This document shows, piece after piece, positions 1 to 8,296 of a DNA stretch of 64,000 bases (position 1 is the stretch's first letter; the number at the start of each line of letters is the position of its first letter). The DNA comes from JBGAHD01 sp044226395 (GTDB taxonomy: Bacteria > Pseudomonadota > Gammaproteobacteria > Xanthomonadales > Ahniellaceae). Under the pieces are notes generated by a model. It did no database searches. It was not told the DNA's origin and was given only the letters and a program-made list of their open reading frames with translations. The position numbers and the translations under genes are program-made. The DNA is taken from the NCBI GenBank assembly GCA_044226395.1, contig JBGAHD010000001.1, positions 930,001 to 994,000 on the forward strand, written 5' to 3'.

Positions 1-430
1 TGGCGACGATGAGCTCGCGCACCTCGCCTTCGCCGAGGCGTTGCGCCAACAGATCGAGGCCGAGTTCCTGCGGGCCCAGACCATCGAGCGGCGACAGACG
101 ACCGAGCAGCACGAAGTACAAGCCGCGATAACCCGTGGCCTGTTCAATCGCGACTTGATCGACGGGCGTTTCGACCACGCACAGTTGCGTGGCATCGCGC
201 GAAGGGCTGCGGCACACGGCGCACAAGGGGTCTTCGCTGAAGGTGCGGCAGCGTTGGCAGTGACCGATGCGATCGACCGCTTCGACCAAACGTCCAGCGA
301 GACGCCGCGCGCCCGCGCGATCGCGCTCGAGCAAGTGGAACGCCATGCGCTGCGCGCTCTTGGCGCCGACGCCCGGCAAGCAGCGCAGGGCTTCGATCAG
401 TTCGGCGAGCAGGGGCGATCCGGCGGTCAT
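1..430 (-). CDS. recR: Recombination mediator RecR (3'-truncated by window edge)
   Basis: The first 143 codons are visible, reading leftward from an ATG at 430-428; the C-terminus lies beyond base 1. RecR acts with RecO (and RecF) to load RecA on gapped DNA. Visible in order: a helix-hairpin-helix segment with LPGVGAKSAQRMAFHLL (residues 18-34), a four-cysteine zinc motif (C58, C61, C70, C73) and the start of a Toprim domain (CVVETPVDQVAIE, then YRGLYFVLLGRLSPLDGLGP). It is the last gene of the dnaX-ybaB-recR run, 67 bases after ybaB, the usual order in proteobacteria. The plus-strand open frame over the same bases is a shadow. Confidence 0.95.
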   Translation of the reverse strand, partial: MTAGSPLLAELIEALRCLPGVGAKSAQRMAFHLLERDRAGARRLAGRLVEAVDRIGHCQRCRTFSEDPLCAVCRSPSRDATQLCVVETPVDQVAIEQATGYRGLYFVLLGRLSPLDGLGPQELGLDLLAQRLGEGEVRELIVA

Positions 431-497
431 GGTCGTCGCGAGGTGGTCATTGCACGATCACGCGGCGCGGCACTGCACGCCGCGCGCGTAGCGCGAA

Positions 498-818
498 TCA
501 GAACGGCAACTTCATACCGGGCGGCAGGTTCATGCCGCCGGTCACTTCGGCCATGCGCGTTTGCGTCTCGGCGGCGAGGCGATTGGTGGCGTCATTGAAA
601 GCGGCGACGAGCAGATCCTCGAGCATCTCCAGATCGCCCGCGACCGCGGGATCGATCTTGACGCGACGCACTTCGTGACGACCGTTGATGGTGATCTCGA
701 CCATGCCCGCGCCGGCCTGGCCGGTGAGTTCGAGCTTGGCGATTTCGTCCTGCGCGCGCTTCAGGTTTTCCTGCATGCGCTGCGCCTGCTGCATGATGTT
801 GCCCAAGGGTCCGCGCAT
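498..818 (-). CDS. ybaB: YbaB/EbfC family nucleoid-associated protein
   Basis: A 106-residue protein, normal length for the family. YbaB/EbfC proteins form small dimers that bind DNA and are encoded between dnaX and recR in most proteobacteria. The sequence shows the expected N-terminal helix rich in Q, M and E (NIMQQAQRMQENLKRAQDEI), a conserved beta region (VEITINGRHEVRRVKIDP) and the downstream helix with FNDATNR. It lies 12 bases after the dnaX stop, so is cotranscribed with it. Its role in this organism is inferred from family and position only. Confidence 0.95.
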   Translation of the reverse strand: MRGPLGNIMQQAQRMQENLKRAQDEIAKLELTGQAGAGMVEITINGRHEVRRVKIDPAVAGDLEMLEDLLVAAFNDATNRLAAETQTRMAEVTGGMNLPPGMKLPF

Positions 819-830
819 GGCGTTTCTCCG

Positions 831-2822
831 TCAGTTGAGCGGACGCGTGCTGTCAGTGACGATGCGCGCGTCGAAGTGCGTGATCAGGGATTGCACCACC
901 GGGTCGGCCGCGATCGAGGCGCGGGCCTGCTCGTGGCGCTCGGCGTCCTCGCGACGCAATTGCGCGGCGAGGGTCTGCGTGGCTTGATCTGCTTTCTCGA
1001 ACGCCAGTTTCAAGCCCGTGCCGAAGAACGGCGCCAGGGCATCGGCCAGTTTTTGCGTGGCGGCGTCGGTGCGCAGTTGTTCGTGCATGGCGCCCAGGCC
1101 CAAGCGCAAGCGGCCGGCTTGCCAGCCCAAGGGCATGGCGTTGTAGGCGAGTTCGCGCAGCGGGCCGCGAAGCCCGGCGTTTTCCAACGCCTGACGCCAT
1201 TGCGCCAGATCGACCGGCCCTTCGCGCGTGGGATCGGCGGGGCCGACGGGTTCGCGCGGCAGATTTGGTTCGGCCGACGCCATCGGAATACTGGTCGCGG
1301 GCGGCATCGCGGGCGTCGTGCCCGCAGGTTCGCGCACGCGAAGTTCAGAGACGTTGGCGGTATCGGGTCGTTTGGTCGGCGGCGCGAATGGCGCGCGTGC
1401 TTCTTCCGTGCGCGTCGGCACGGTGGACACGGGCTTGCGCGATTCGGGCGGTCGCACGAAGTCTTGTCCCAGCGCGCGCGCGGCGGCCGCGGCGGCATTG
1501 GGATCGCCGCGACGCGAGGCGCTTTCCGGCGGCGGGGGCGTGATCACGGGCGGCGCGATCTGCGCCGCGGCCGCGCCACTGGCGACCACGCGCAGCGTCG
1601 GCGGGCTCGATGAAGTTACCGGTGCGTGCGCGATGGCGGAAGCGACAGGCGCTCCGCTCGAAGCGCTGCCGCCCGTCGACGTACTCGCGCGACCCGCGCT
1701 TTCACGCGCGCCACCACCACTGCCCGCGCCACCACCCTCGCCCGGCCCGGCCGGTCGAAAGGCGAGCATACGCAGCAAACTCATCTCGAAGCCCGCGCGC
1801 GGACTCGGCGCCAGGCCCAGATCGCGACGACCGAGGATGGCGATCTGATACAGCAACTGCACTTCCTCGGCCGCGAGCCGCGCGGCGAGGCGCGCGATCA
1901 AGGGTTCGTCGTGCTCGGCCGTGGCCGGCACGAATTGCGCCAGTTGCACGCGATGCAGCACGCCCGCGATCTCGTCGAGCACATTGGCGAAATCGGGCGC
2001 GAACTCGGCGACCTCGACGATCTGCGCGTACAGCGCCGTGGCATCGCCATTGGCGATAGCCTCGACCAAACCCTGCACGCGCGAGCGATCGATGGTGCCC
2101 AGCATCGCGCGCACCTCTTCGGCGACCAGCTTGCCACCGCCGAACGCGATCGCCTGATCGAGCAAGCTCAACGCGTCGCGCAGCGAGCCATTGCCGCCGC
2201 GCGCGATCTCGCGCACGGACTCGTCATCGAAGGGAATTTCCTCGGCGCCGAGAATCTTCTCGAGCTGACGCGCGATCTGATCGTCGCCCAGGCGCTTGAG
2301 GTTGAACTGCAGGCAGCGCGACAACACGGTCACCGGCAACTTTTGCGGATCGGTGGTCGCGAGCAGGAACTTGACGTGCGGCGGCGGCTCCTCGAGCGTC
2401 TTCAACAGCGCGTTGAAGCTGTGACCCGAGAGCATGTGCACTTCGTCGATCAGATAGACCTTGTAGCGGCCGCGCGCCGGGGCGTAGATGACGTTGTCGA
2501 GCATCTCGCGCGTGTCGTCGACCTTGGTGCGCGAGGCGGCGTCGATTTCGAGCAGGTCGACGAAGCGGCCGGCGTCGATGTCGCGACACGAGGCGCACTC
2601 ACCGCACGGGTTGGCGCCGACGCCGGTTTCGCAATTGAGCGACTTGGCGAAGATGCGCGCGATCGTGGTCTTGCCCACGCCGCGGGTGCCGGTGAACAAA
2701 AAGGCGTGATGGATGCGACCGGAGTCCAGCGCGTGCGACAGCGCGCGCACGACGTGCTCCTGGCCGACCAACTCGGCGAATTTACGGGGGCGCCATTTGC
2801 GCGCGAGAACTTGGTAGGCCAT
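831..2822 (-). CDS. dnaX: DNA polymerase III subunits gamma/tau (clamp loader ATPase)
   Basis: A 663-residue clamp-loader subunit. The N-terminus MAYQVLARKWRPRKF is the family signature, followed by Walker A (GTRGVGKTT, about residues 45-53), a zinc-binding cysteine cluster (C64, C73, C76, C79), Walker B (LIDEVHML) and sensor region SRCLQF. From about residue 370 comes a long Ala/Pro/Ser-rich linker, then a tau-type C-terminal domain starting near PVDLAQWRQAL. I saw no clear slippery A-rich heptamer for making gamma by frameshift. Start is the first ATG, and dnaX heads the operon with ybaB and recR. Confidence 0.97.
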   Translation of the reverse strand: MAYQVLARKWRPRKFAELVGQEHVVRALSHALDSGRIHHAFLFTGTRGVGKTTIARIFAKSLNCETGVGANPCGECASCRDIDAGRFVDLLEIDAASRTKVDDTREMLDNVIYAPARGRYKVYLIDEVHMLSGHSFNALLKTLEEPPPHVKFLLATTDPQKLPVTVLSRCLQFNLKRLGDDQIARQLEKILGAEEIPFDDESVREIARGGNGSLRDALSLLDQAIAFGGGKLVAEEVRAMLGTIDRSRVQGLVEAIANGDATALYAQIVEVAEFAPDFANVLDEIAGVLHRVQLAQFVPATAEHDEPLIARLAARLAAEEVQLLYQIAILGRRDLGLAPSPRAGFEMSLLRMLAFRPAGPGEGGGAGSGGGARESAGRASTSTGGSASSGAPVASAIAHAPVTSSSPPTLRVVASGAAAAQIAPPVITPPPPESASRRGDPNAAAAAARALGQDFVRPPESRKPVSTVPTRTEEARAPFAPPTKRPDTANVSELRVREPAGTTPAMPPATSIPMASAEPNLPREPVGPADPTREGPVDLAQWRQALENAGLRGPLRELAYNAMPLGWQAGRLRLGLGAMHEQLRTDAATQKLADALAPFFGTGLKLAFEKADQATQTLAAQLRREDAERHEQARASIAADPVVQSLITHFDARIVTDSTRPLN

Positions 2823-2972
2823 GCGACTCCGCCGGTTCAGCGCGTGATTGTGCCATCGCCGGCCTCGGCGCGCGACGGCGGCGCATCGCGCGCTTCTCGT
2901 CCACCTCGGGCAAGTGCTTGGCCCACAAGCGATTGCGGCGCGCCCTTGGCCGGCCGCGCGACTTGATTTCCC

Positions 2973-3001
2973 TTGTGATGCCGGGGCGCTTCCAGTAAAG
3001 T
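2973..3001 (+). promoter_or_regulatory. Predicted sigma70 promoter of tRNA-Ser(GGA)-ffs
   Basis: TTGTGA (2973-2978) and TAAAGT (2996-3001), separated by exactly 17 bases, followed by a GC-rich discriminator as is usual for stable-RNA promoters. Transcription would start near 3008, about 55 bases before the tRNA. Each hexamer matches consensus at 4 of 6 positions; prediction only. Confidence 0.5.
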
Positions 3002-3062
3002 CCGCGCCCTCCGCGCGCGCCGGTTCGAGTCATCGATCCGACGCTCGCGGCGGCTCAGGCGT

Positions 3063-3155
3063 GGAGAGGTGTCCGAGCGGTTGAAGGAGCACGCCTGGAA
3101 AGTGTGTATACGGCCTAAAGCTGTATCGAGGGTTCGAATCCCTCCCTCTCCGCCA
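3063..3155 (+). tRNA. tRNA-Ser(GGA)
   Basis: A complete class II tRNA with a long variable arm: acceptor strands GGAGAGG and CCTCTCC, T-arm GGTTCGAATCC, and encoded CCA at 3153-3155. The anticodon loop CTGGAAA places GGA at 3097-3099. It lies 31 bases before the SRP RNA and probably shares its transcript. Confidence 0.97.
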
Positions 3156-3186
3156 CTCTGAGCCCAAAGTCTGACCCCGAATCCAT

Positions 3187-3297
3187 GGTGGTCTCCGTCG
3201 GTTCCTCGCGACGATAGGTGGCAAACCCCGCCAGGCCCGGAAGGGAGCAACGGTAGTCACTGATTCGGGTGCCGGGGGTCAGCCGGCGGAGGCCGCC
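3187..3297 (+). ncRNA. ffs: Signal recognition particle RNA, small (4.5S) type
   Basis: The conserved SRP domain IV core is present: CAGGCCCGGAAGGGAGCAAC at 3232-3251, with the GGAA tetraloop and asymmetric internal loop that bind Ffh. The 5' strand starting GGTGGTCTCCGTCGG pairs continuously with the 3' strand ending CCGGCGGAGGCCGCC; this pairing sets the ends. The length of about 111 nt fits gammaproteobacterial 4.5S RNA. It is opposite in strand to dnaX, next to which it commonly sits. No U-rich terminator is obvious after it. Confidence 0.93.
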
Positions 3298-3344
3298 TCC
3301 ATTCGAGGCGCCTCGCCAATGCGCGAACCGCGCGAAAGCTGGCC

Positions 3345-3812
3345 TCAGCCCTTCCCCGCCACCGAAGTCACCGACGCGTCCGTGCCCGGATGCAGCCATT
3401 CGCTTTCGCCTTCGGCATAGGTTTCGCGCTTCCAGATCGGCACGCGCTGCTTGACCTCGTCGATGACGTAACGGCACGCCTCGAACGCGGCATCGCGATG
3501 CGCGGCGCTGACACCGACCCACACGGCCACGTCGCCGATCGCGAGTTGACCCACGCGATGCGCGCAGGCCAGACGTTCGATCGCGAACCGCGCGCGCGCT
3601 TCGTCGAGAATGCGCGCGCCTTCGCGCGTGGCGAGTGCGTCGTAGGCCTGATACGCCAAGGCGCGCACGACGCGACCGCGATGATGATCGCGCACCGTGC
3701 CCTCGAAGATCGCCAGCGCGCCGGCGCGCGGGTCTTCGATCGTCGCGCGCAGCGCGGCGGTGTCGAGTGGCGACTCGCTCAGGAAGAAGGTCACGTGGGT
3801 GATCGACGACAT
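3345..3812 (-). CDS. moaE: Molybdopterin synthase catalytic subunit MoaE
   Basis: A 155-residue protein that, with the thiocarboxylated MoaD, inserts sulfur into precursor Z (cPMP) to give molybdopterin. Family features: FEGTVRDHHRGRVV, EAYDALA-like YQAYDALATREG, the HRVGQLAIGDVAVWVGVSA segment and the catalytic-lysine region VIDEVKQRVPIWKRE. The open frame extends 37 codons further upstream through moaD, but homology starts at MSSITHVTF, so the ATG at 3812 is chosen; it lies 31 bases after the moaD stop. Last gene of the moaACDE run. Confidence 0.93.
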   Translation of the reverse strand: MSSITHVTFFLSESPLDTAALRATIEDPRAGALAIFEGTVRDHHRGRVVRALAYQAYDALATREGARILDEARARFAIERLACAHRVGQLAIGDVAVWVGVSAAHRDAAFEACRYVIDEVKQRVPIWKRETYAEGESEWLHPGTDASVTSVAGKG

Positions 3813-3843
3813 GCGCGGATTCTCGATCAGGCGCGTGACGCGC

Positions 3844-4083
3844 TCAACCGCCGGACACCGGTGGAATGAACACGACTTCGTCGCCCTCGCTCGGCGCGCG
3901 CGACCACGCGGCGAAATCGCCATTGACGGCGACGCGCACGCGCTCGCGCGGCAGCGCGAAGTGGTGGCGCGCGCGCAGCGTGTCGTAGAGCGCGCCCAGA
4001 TCGATCGCGTCGGTATCGATGTCCTCGCGCTCGCATCCGGCCGCGTCGCGCAGGCTCGCGAAATAAATCAGCCGCACCTTCAT
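3844..4083 (-). CDS. moaD: Molybdopterin synthase sulfur carrier subunit MoaD
   Basis: A 79-residue ubiquitin-fold protein ending in VIFIPPVSGG-type residues with the required C-terminal Gly-Gly, which is thiocarboxylated and passes sulfur in molybdopterin formation. The start MKVRLIYFASLRDAAG is the family N-terminus; a longer frame beginning at 4173 is rejected. Its ATG overlaps the moaC stop by four bases (ATGA), indicating translational coupling. Confidence 0.93.
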   Translation of the reverse strand: MKVRLIYFASLRDAAGCEREDIDTDAIDLGALYDTLRARHHFALPRERVRVAVNGDFAAWSRAPSEGDEVVFIPPVSGG

Positions 4084-4610
4084 CGCGAGGCTCGCCACGT
4101 ACCACTGTGACCGCCGCGCTTTTCGAGCAAGCGCAGCGGACCAATGACCATGCCGTGACCGAGCGCCTTGCACATGTCATACACGGTCAGCGCGGCGACG
4201 CTGGCGCCGGTGAGCGCTTCCATCTCGACGCCCGTGCGCGCGGTGGTGGCGACTTCGCAGGCGATGCGCACCGTGGTCGCGTCGACGAAGGCGATCTCGA
4301 AACGACAGGCCTCGATCGGCAAGGCGTGACAGAACGGAATCAGCTCATGCGTGCGCTTGACCGCCTGCGTGCCGGCGATGATGGCCGTGTCGAATACGGG
4401 ACCCTTGCGACTGCGACCATCGGCCGCGCGCAGGGCCTCGGCCGCGTCGGGCGCGAAACTCACCAGGCACTCGGCCGTGGCGCGACGCGCCGTAGTCGGC
4501 TTGGCCGTGACATCGACCATCGTCGGTTTTCCGGTCGCGTCGATGTGACTGAGCTCGCGGGCGCGAGGTTTCGCGCGCGCGCGCGTCTTGCGGGCGGCCG
4601 CCATGATCAT
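4080..4610 (-). CDS. moaC: Cyclic pyranopterin monophosphate synthase MoaC
   Basis: A 176-residue enzyme that converts the MoaA product to cyclic pyranopterin monophosphate in molybdenum cofactor synthesis. Motifs: LSHIDATGKPTMVDV, KGPVFDTAIIAGTQAVKRT, ELIPFCHALPIEAC, GVEMEALTGASVAALTVYDMCKA. The N-terminus has a basic extension (RKTRARAKPRARE). It overlaps the end of moaA and the start of moaD by four bases each, so moaA, moaC and moaD are tightly coupled. Confidence 0.95.
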   Translation of the reverse strand: MIMAAARKTRARAKPRARELSHIDATGKPTMVDVTAKPTTARRATAECLVSFAPDAAEALRAADGRSRKGPVFDTAIIAGTQAVKRTHELIPFCHALPIEACRFEIAFVDATTVRIACEVATTARTGVEMEALTGASVAALTVYDMCKALGHGMVIGPLRLLEKRGGHSGTWRASR

Positions 4611-5644
4611 CCTCCGATCTGATACATCTCGATGCGTCGACGCGAGGGCGTGGCGCGCTCGGCGCGTTCCTCGCTGTAGCGGTCGCCGCGCGCGCGCCAG
4701 ACTTGCTCGATGCGCGCGAGCAGCGCCGCGTCATCGGCGCCACCGCGCAAGGCTTCGCGCAGATCGTGACCGCGCGCCGCGAACAAGCACGTGTACAACT
4801 GCCCATCGGCCGACAAGCGCGCGCGATGACAATCGCCGCAGAACGGCTGACTGACCGAGGACACGAAACCGATCTCGCCTTCGCCATCGACATAGGCGTG
4901 ACGCTCGGCGACTTCGCCGCGATAGTCGCGCGCGAGTTCGCGCAAGGGCCAGCGCGCGGCGATGCGCGCGCGCAATTCGGCGCTGGGCACGACGCGGCCG
5001 GGATCCCAGGCGTTGCAGGTGCCCACGTCCATGTACTCGATGAAGCGCACGATATGGCCCGTGCCGCGAAAGCGCGCGAGCAGCTCGAACACGCCGTCTT
5101 CGTTCACGCCGCGCAGCACCACGACATTGATCTTGATTCGCGAAAAGCCCGCGCGCTCGGCCGCGCCGATGCCGGCCAGCACGTCGACCACCGCGCCGCG
5201 GCCGCCGCTCAGGCGCGCGAATACGGCGGGATCGAGCGAATCCAGACTCACGGTCAATCGCTTCAATCCGGCCGCGCGCAAAGCGTGCGCTTGCTCGGCG
5301 AGCAAGCTGCCATTGGTGGTCAGCGCCAGATCCTCGGCGCCGTCGATGCGCGACAGGCGCGCGACGATGTCGGGCAGATCGCGTCGCAGCAGCGGCTCGC
5401 CGCCGGTGATGCGCAATTTGTTGACGCCGGCGCGCACGAACAGCCGCGCGAGGCGTTCGATTTCGTCGGCGCTCAAGCGCTCGGCCAGACGCAGAAAGCG
5501 CGCATCGCGCGGATACTGATCCTCCGGCATGCAATACGGGCAGCGGAAATTGCAGCGGTCGATCACCGAGATGCGCAGATCGCGCAGCGCACGACCGTGA
5601 CGATCGCGCGGCGCTTCGCTGGCCATGACGGGTGCCGCAGCCAT
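4607..5644 (-). CDS. moaA: GTP 3',8-cyclase MoaA (radical SAM)
   Basis: Catalyses the first step of molybdenum cofactor synthesis, converting GTP to 3',8-cyclo-7,8-dihydro-GTP. The radical-SAM motif CNFRCPYC is followed by GGEPLLR; the C-terminal second cluster is in FCGDCHRARL and YTCLFA. The C-terminus RRRIEMYQIGG carries the usual Gly-Gly. The frame opens at 5671, but the ATG at 5644 has GAGGTG six bases ahead and begins 10 bases after the preceding stop, so 345 residues is preferred; an ATG at 5626 is also possible. Confidence 0.93.
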   Translation of the reverse strand: MAAAPVMASEAPRDRHGRALRDLRISVIDRCNFRCPYCMPEDQYPRDARFLRLAERLSADEIERLARLFVRAGVNKLRITGGEPLLRRDLPDIVARLSRIDGAEDLALTTNGSLLAEQAHALRAAGLKRLTVSLDSLDPAVFARLSGGRGAVVDVLAGIGAAERAGFSRIKINVVVLRGVNEDGVFELLARFRGTGHIVRFIEYMDVGTCNAWDPGRVVPSAELRARIAARWPLRELARDYRGEVAERHAYVDGEGEIGFVSSVSQPFCGDCHRARLSADGQLYTCLFAARGHDLREALRGGADDAALLARIEQVWRARGDRYSEERAERATPSRRRIEMYQIGG

Positions 5645-5654
5645 GGCGGACACC

Positions 5655-6416
5655 TCAACCACGACCGGCATCCGCCGCCATCACCGGCGCGCGCAGCGCG
5701 AAAACTTCGCCGCGCTCGGCCACGCGATGACCGCTGGCGCGCAGACGCGCGCCATCTTCGGCCGAAGCGTAGTGATAGAGCACCATGCGGCTGCGCAGCG
5801 TCGACGGATAATCCCGAACCAGATCATCCAGACCGGTGTGCGAAGGATTGCCTTGCACGCCGCAATCGTGCGCGATCAATTCGGCGCCGGTGCCGTAATT
5901 CGCGAGGATTTCGGGGATCGGCCGCGTATCGCCCGTCCACACCAAGGCATCGCGCAAGCCAAGACCAAAGGCCGTGCCGGGCGCGTGATGGCGCACGGCG
6001 AAAACATCAAACCAATACGCTTGCCACCAGAAACCGCGCAGCACGGGCACGAGTTGGAACGCATCCCAAAAATTCGCGCCGCCTTCGGCCACGACATTGG
6101 GATAGCTCGCCAAGCGATCGTGCAGCACCGGCACCAGGGGCGCGGGCACGAACAAGCGCACGCGGCCGCGACGCTCGGCGTCGAAGTACACGCGATAGAA
6201 CAGTCGCTCGAGCCCACCAACGTGGTCGAGGTGCGCGTGGGTGACGAAGACTGCGCGCGGCGGTTCGCCATATCGGTGCAAGTAATCGGTCAAGCCCTCG
6301 GGCCCGCAGTCGATCATCAGCAGCGGCGCGCCGTCGTGTTCGATCACGGCATTGGCCGAGCCGAGTTCGACGGCGGCGGCGCTGCCCACGCCAAGAAAAC
6401 GCAGCGTCCAGCTCAT
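5655..6416 (-). CDS. MBL-fold metallo-hydrolase, RNase Z/PhnP-like
   Basis: A 253-residue metallo-beta-lactamase-fold protein. It has the metal motif THAHLDHVGG, a further aspartate in VWTGDTRPIPEI, and histidines in LIAHDCG and LYHYAS. The arrangement resembles the RNase Z/PhnP/phosphodiesterase branch rather than glyoxalase II; the substrate is unknown. Its start overlaps the kdkA stop (ATGA) and it precedes moaA by 10 bases, so it belongs to the kdkA-moa transcript. A link with cofactor or LPS synthesis is not shown by the sequence. Confidence 0.85.
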   Translation of the reverse strand: MSWTLRFLGVGSAAAVELGSANAVIEHDGAPLLMIDCGPEGLTDYLHRYGEPPRAVFVTHAHLDHVGGLERLFYRVYFDAERRGRVRLFVPAPLVPVLHDRLASYPNVVAEGGANFWDAFQLVPVLRGFWWQAYWFDVFAVRHHAPGTAFGLGLRDALVWTGDTRPIPEILANYGTGAELIAHDCGVQGNPSHTGLDDLVRDYPSTLRSRMVLYHYASAEDGARLRASGHRVAERGEVFALRAPVMAADAGRG

Positions 6417-7156
6417 GCGTCGTCCCCTTCGGCGAGCAAGGCTTCGGCGTGCGCGTCGAGCAGGCTCGGCCAGGCCGTGCCGTCGAAGTCTTCCACCGCC
6501 TCGGCCGCGCCGAGCTTGAGCAAGGAGCGGCGCAGGCGCAGCAGATTGGCCATCTGCCAGGTCGAGTTGGGCTCGCGCAGCGCGCCGCGATCGAAATCGA
6601 TCAACCAGATCTCGCGCGCGCGCAGCAAGACATTGTGCGCGTTCAAGTCGGCATGGAACGCGCCCGCGCGATGAAAGCGCGCGATGCAGCGACCAATCGC
6701 CGGCCAGTCGATGGTCTCGGGCGCGGCGCTCAGGGCTTCGGCCAAGGTGCGCGCGTGCGTGAGGGTTTCCACCAGCAGATCGGCGCGATAGAACCCGCCA
6801 TGACGCGCGTAGCGCGCGGCCAGCGGGCGCGGCACGGGCAGATCGCGCTCGCGCAGCGCCAGCAGCAAGCGAAACTCGGCGAAGGCGCGCGTGCGATCGG
6901 CGCCGAGATACCAGTAGCGATCGCCCATCAACGCGGCCATCAGACCGCCGCGACGATAGTGCCGCAGCACTGCCGCGCCCGCGGGCGTGGTCACGTGCCA
7001 GGCGCTGCCGCGTCCGCCGTCGGGCGCGCGCACCTCGCCTTGGCCGCGCCAAAAGGCCACGTCGAACCAGCGCGCGTCGGGCGCGTGCGCGTCCAGGGCC
7101 GCGTCGAACAGCGCGGCGCCATCGGGGGTTCGCAGATGACGGACTTCTACAGCCAT
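6413..7156 (-). CDS. kdkA: 3-deoxy-D-manno-octulosonic acid (Kdo) kinase
   Basis: A 247-residue kinase-fold protein that phosphorylates Kdo in the LPS inner core at the inner membrane. Signatures: a lysine/arginine strand AAVLRHYRRGGL, the catalytic loop FHADLNAHNVLL and LIDFDRG (DFD replacing DFG, typical of lipopolysaccharide kinases). The long frame continues upstream only as the antisense of the glycosyltransferase; the ATG at 7156 gives the family length. First gene of the minus-strand run to moaE, divergent from a GT9 glycosyltransferase, consistent with LPS core assembly. Confidence 0.9.
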   Translation of the reverse strand: MAVEVRHLRTPDGAALFDAALDAHAPDARWFDVAFWRGQGEVRAPDGGRGSAWHVTTPAGAAVLRHYRRGGLMAALMGDRYWYLGADRTRAFAEFRLLLALRERDLPVPRPLAARYARHGGFYRADLLVETLTHARTLAEALSAAPETIDWPAIGRCIARFHRAGAFHADLNAHNVLLRAREIWLIDFDRGALREPNSTWQMANLLRLRRSLLKLGAAEAVEDFDGTAWPSLLDAHAEALLAEGDDA

Positions 7157-7171
7157 GCCGGGATCAGTACG

Positions 7172-8290
7172 ATGCCCCGGTGCGCGGGGCCAGTCGCGCC
7201 ATTTTGCCTGGAATCGCCACTGTCGGACATTCGCGTGAATCCACCCGCTTCGATCTGCATCCTGCGCCTGTCGGCGCTGGGCGATGCCACGCACATCGTG
7301 CCCCTGGTGCGCACCTTGCGCGCGGCCTGGCCCGAGACCGCGCTGACCTGGGTGATCGGCAAGCTTGAGGCGCGCCTGGTCGGCGATCTGCCCGGCGTCG
7401 ATTTCATCGTGATCGACAAGGCGCGCGGCTGGCGCGCCTTCGGCGATCTGCGGCGAGCCCTGGCCGGGCGTCGCTTCGACGTGCTGCTGCAATGTCAGGT
7501 CGCCTTGCGCGCGAATCTGCTCTCGGCCCTGATTCCAGCGCGTCGTCGCATCGGCTATGACGCCGCGCGCTCGAAGGATCTGCACGGTTTGTTCATCCGC
7601 GAACGCATTCCCGCGCGCAGCGGTCAACATGTGCTCGATGCGTTGGGCAGTTTCGTTGAGCCCTTGGGCCTGCGGCAGACCGAAGTGCGCTGGGACATCC
7701 CGATTCCCGACGAGGCGCATGCCTTTGCGCACGAGAAACTGCCCGGCGATCAACCAACCCTGATCATCAGCCCCTGCTCCAGCCACCCGCGCCGCAACTG
7801 GCTGGCCGAGCGCTACGCCGCCGTGGCCGATCACGCGATCGCGCGTCATGGCTGGCGCGTGGCGCTGTGCGGCGGACGCTCGGCGTTGGAGCGCGAGGTC
7901 GCCGATCACATCATCGCCACCATGAAGCAAGCGCCGATCGACCTCGTCGGTCGCGACACCTTGAAGCAGTTCCTGGCCTTGGCCCAGCGCGCGCGCGCCG
8001 TGCTCACGCCCGACTCCGGCCCCATGCACATGGCCAATGCCGTGGGCACGCCCGTGATTGGCCTGCACGCGGCCAGCAATCCGGCGCGCAGCGGCCCGTA
8101 TTCCTCGCGGCCGTGGTGCGTCGATCGCTATGACGCCGCCGCGCGACGCTTCCGCGGCGTGCCGGCCGAGGCCCTGCCTTGGGGCACCAAGCTCGAATAT
8201 CCCGACGTGATGAGCCTGATCGAGACCGAGGCCGTGATCGAACGCCTCGACGCCCTCGTCGCCGCCACCAGCGACCCGATCAAGGCATGA
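7172..8290 (+). CDS. Glycosyltransferase family 9 (LPS heptosyltransferase-type)
   Basis: Up to 372 residues. GT9 enzymes transfer heptose or related sugars to LPS core. Visible: N-terminal SICILRLSALGDATHIVPLVRTL (binding of inner core), central PCSSHPRRNWL (positions that in WaaC/WaaF carry PG(A)SWG-K), and C-terminal VLTPDSGPMHMANAVGTPVIGLHA. Donor and acceptor cannot be told. The ATG at 7172 lies 15 bases from divergent kdkA with a weak site; a GTG at 7235 would start closer to the conserved region (351 residues) and is a serious alternative. Confidence 0.88.
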   Translation: MPRCAGPVAPFCLESPLSDIRVNPPASICILRLSALGDATHIVPLVRTLRAAWPETALTWVIGKLEARLVGDLPGVDFIVIDKARGWRAFGDLRRALAGRRFDVLLQCQVALRANLLSALIPARRRIGYDAARSKDLHGLFIRERIPARSGQHVLDALGSFVEPLGLRQTEVRWDIPIPDEAHAFAHEKLPGDQPTLIISPCSSHPRRNWLAERYAAVADHAIARHGWRVALCGGRSALEREVADHIIATMKQAPIDLVGRDTLKQFLALAQRARAVLTPDSGPMHMANAVGTPVIGLHAASNPARSGPYSSRPWCVDRYDAAARRFRGVPAEALPWGTKLEYPDVMSLIETEAVIERLDALVAATSDPIKA

Positions 8291-8296
8291 ACGCGC

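Noticed and set aside
831..2822. Programmed frameshift in dnaX producing gamma
   Set aside because: No A-rich slippery heptamer with a downstream hairpin was evident.
6449..7171. 5' part of the long plus-strand frame running into the GT9 gene
   Set aside because: Antisense of kdkA; the GT9 protein starts at 7172 or 7235.
5645..7171. Molybdenum cofactor riboswitch before moaA
   Set aside because: moaA is only 10 bases after the preceding gene, leaving no space for a leader.
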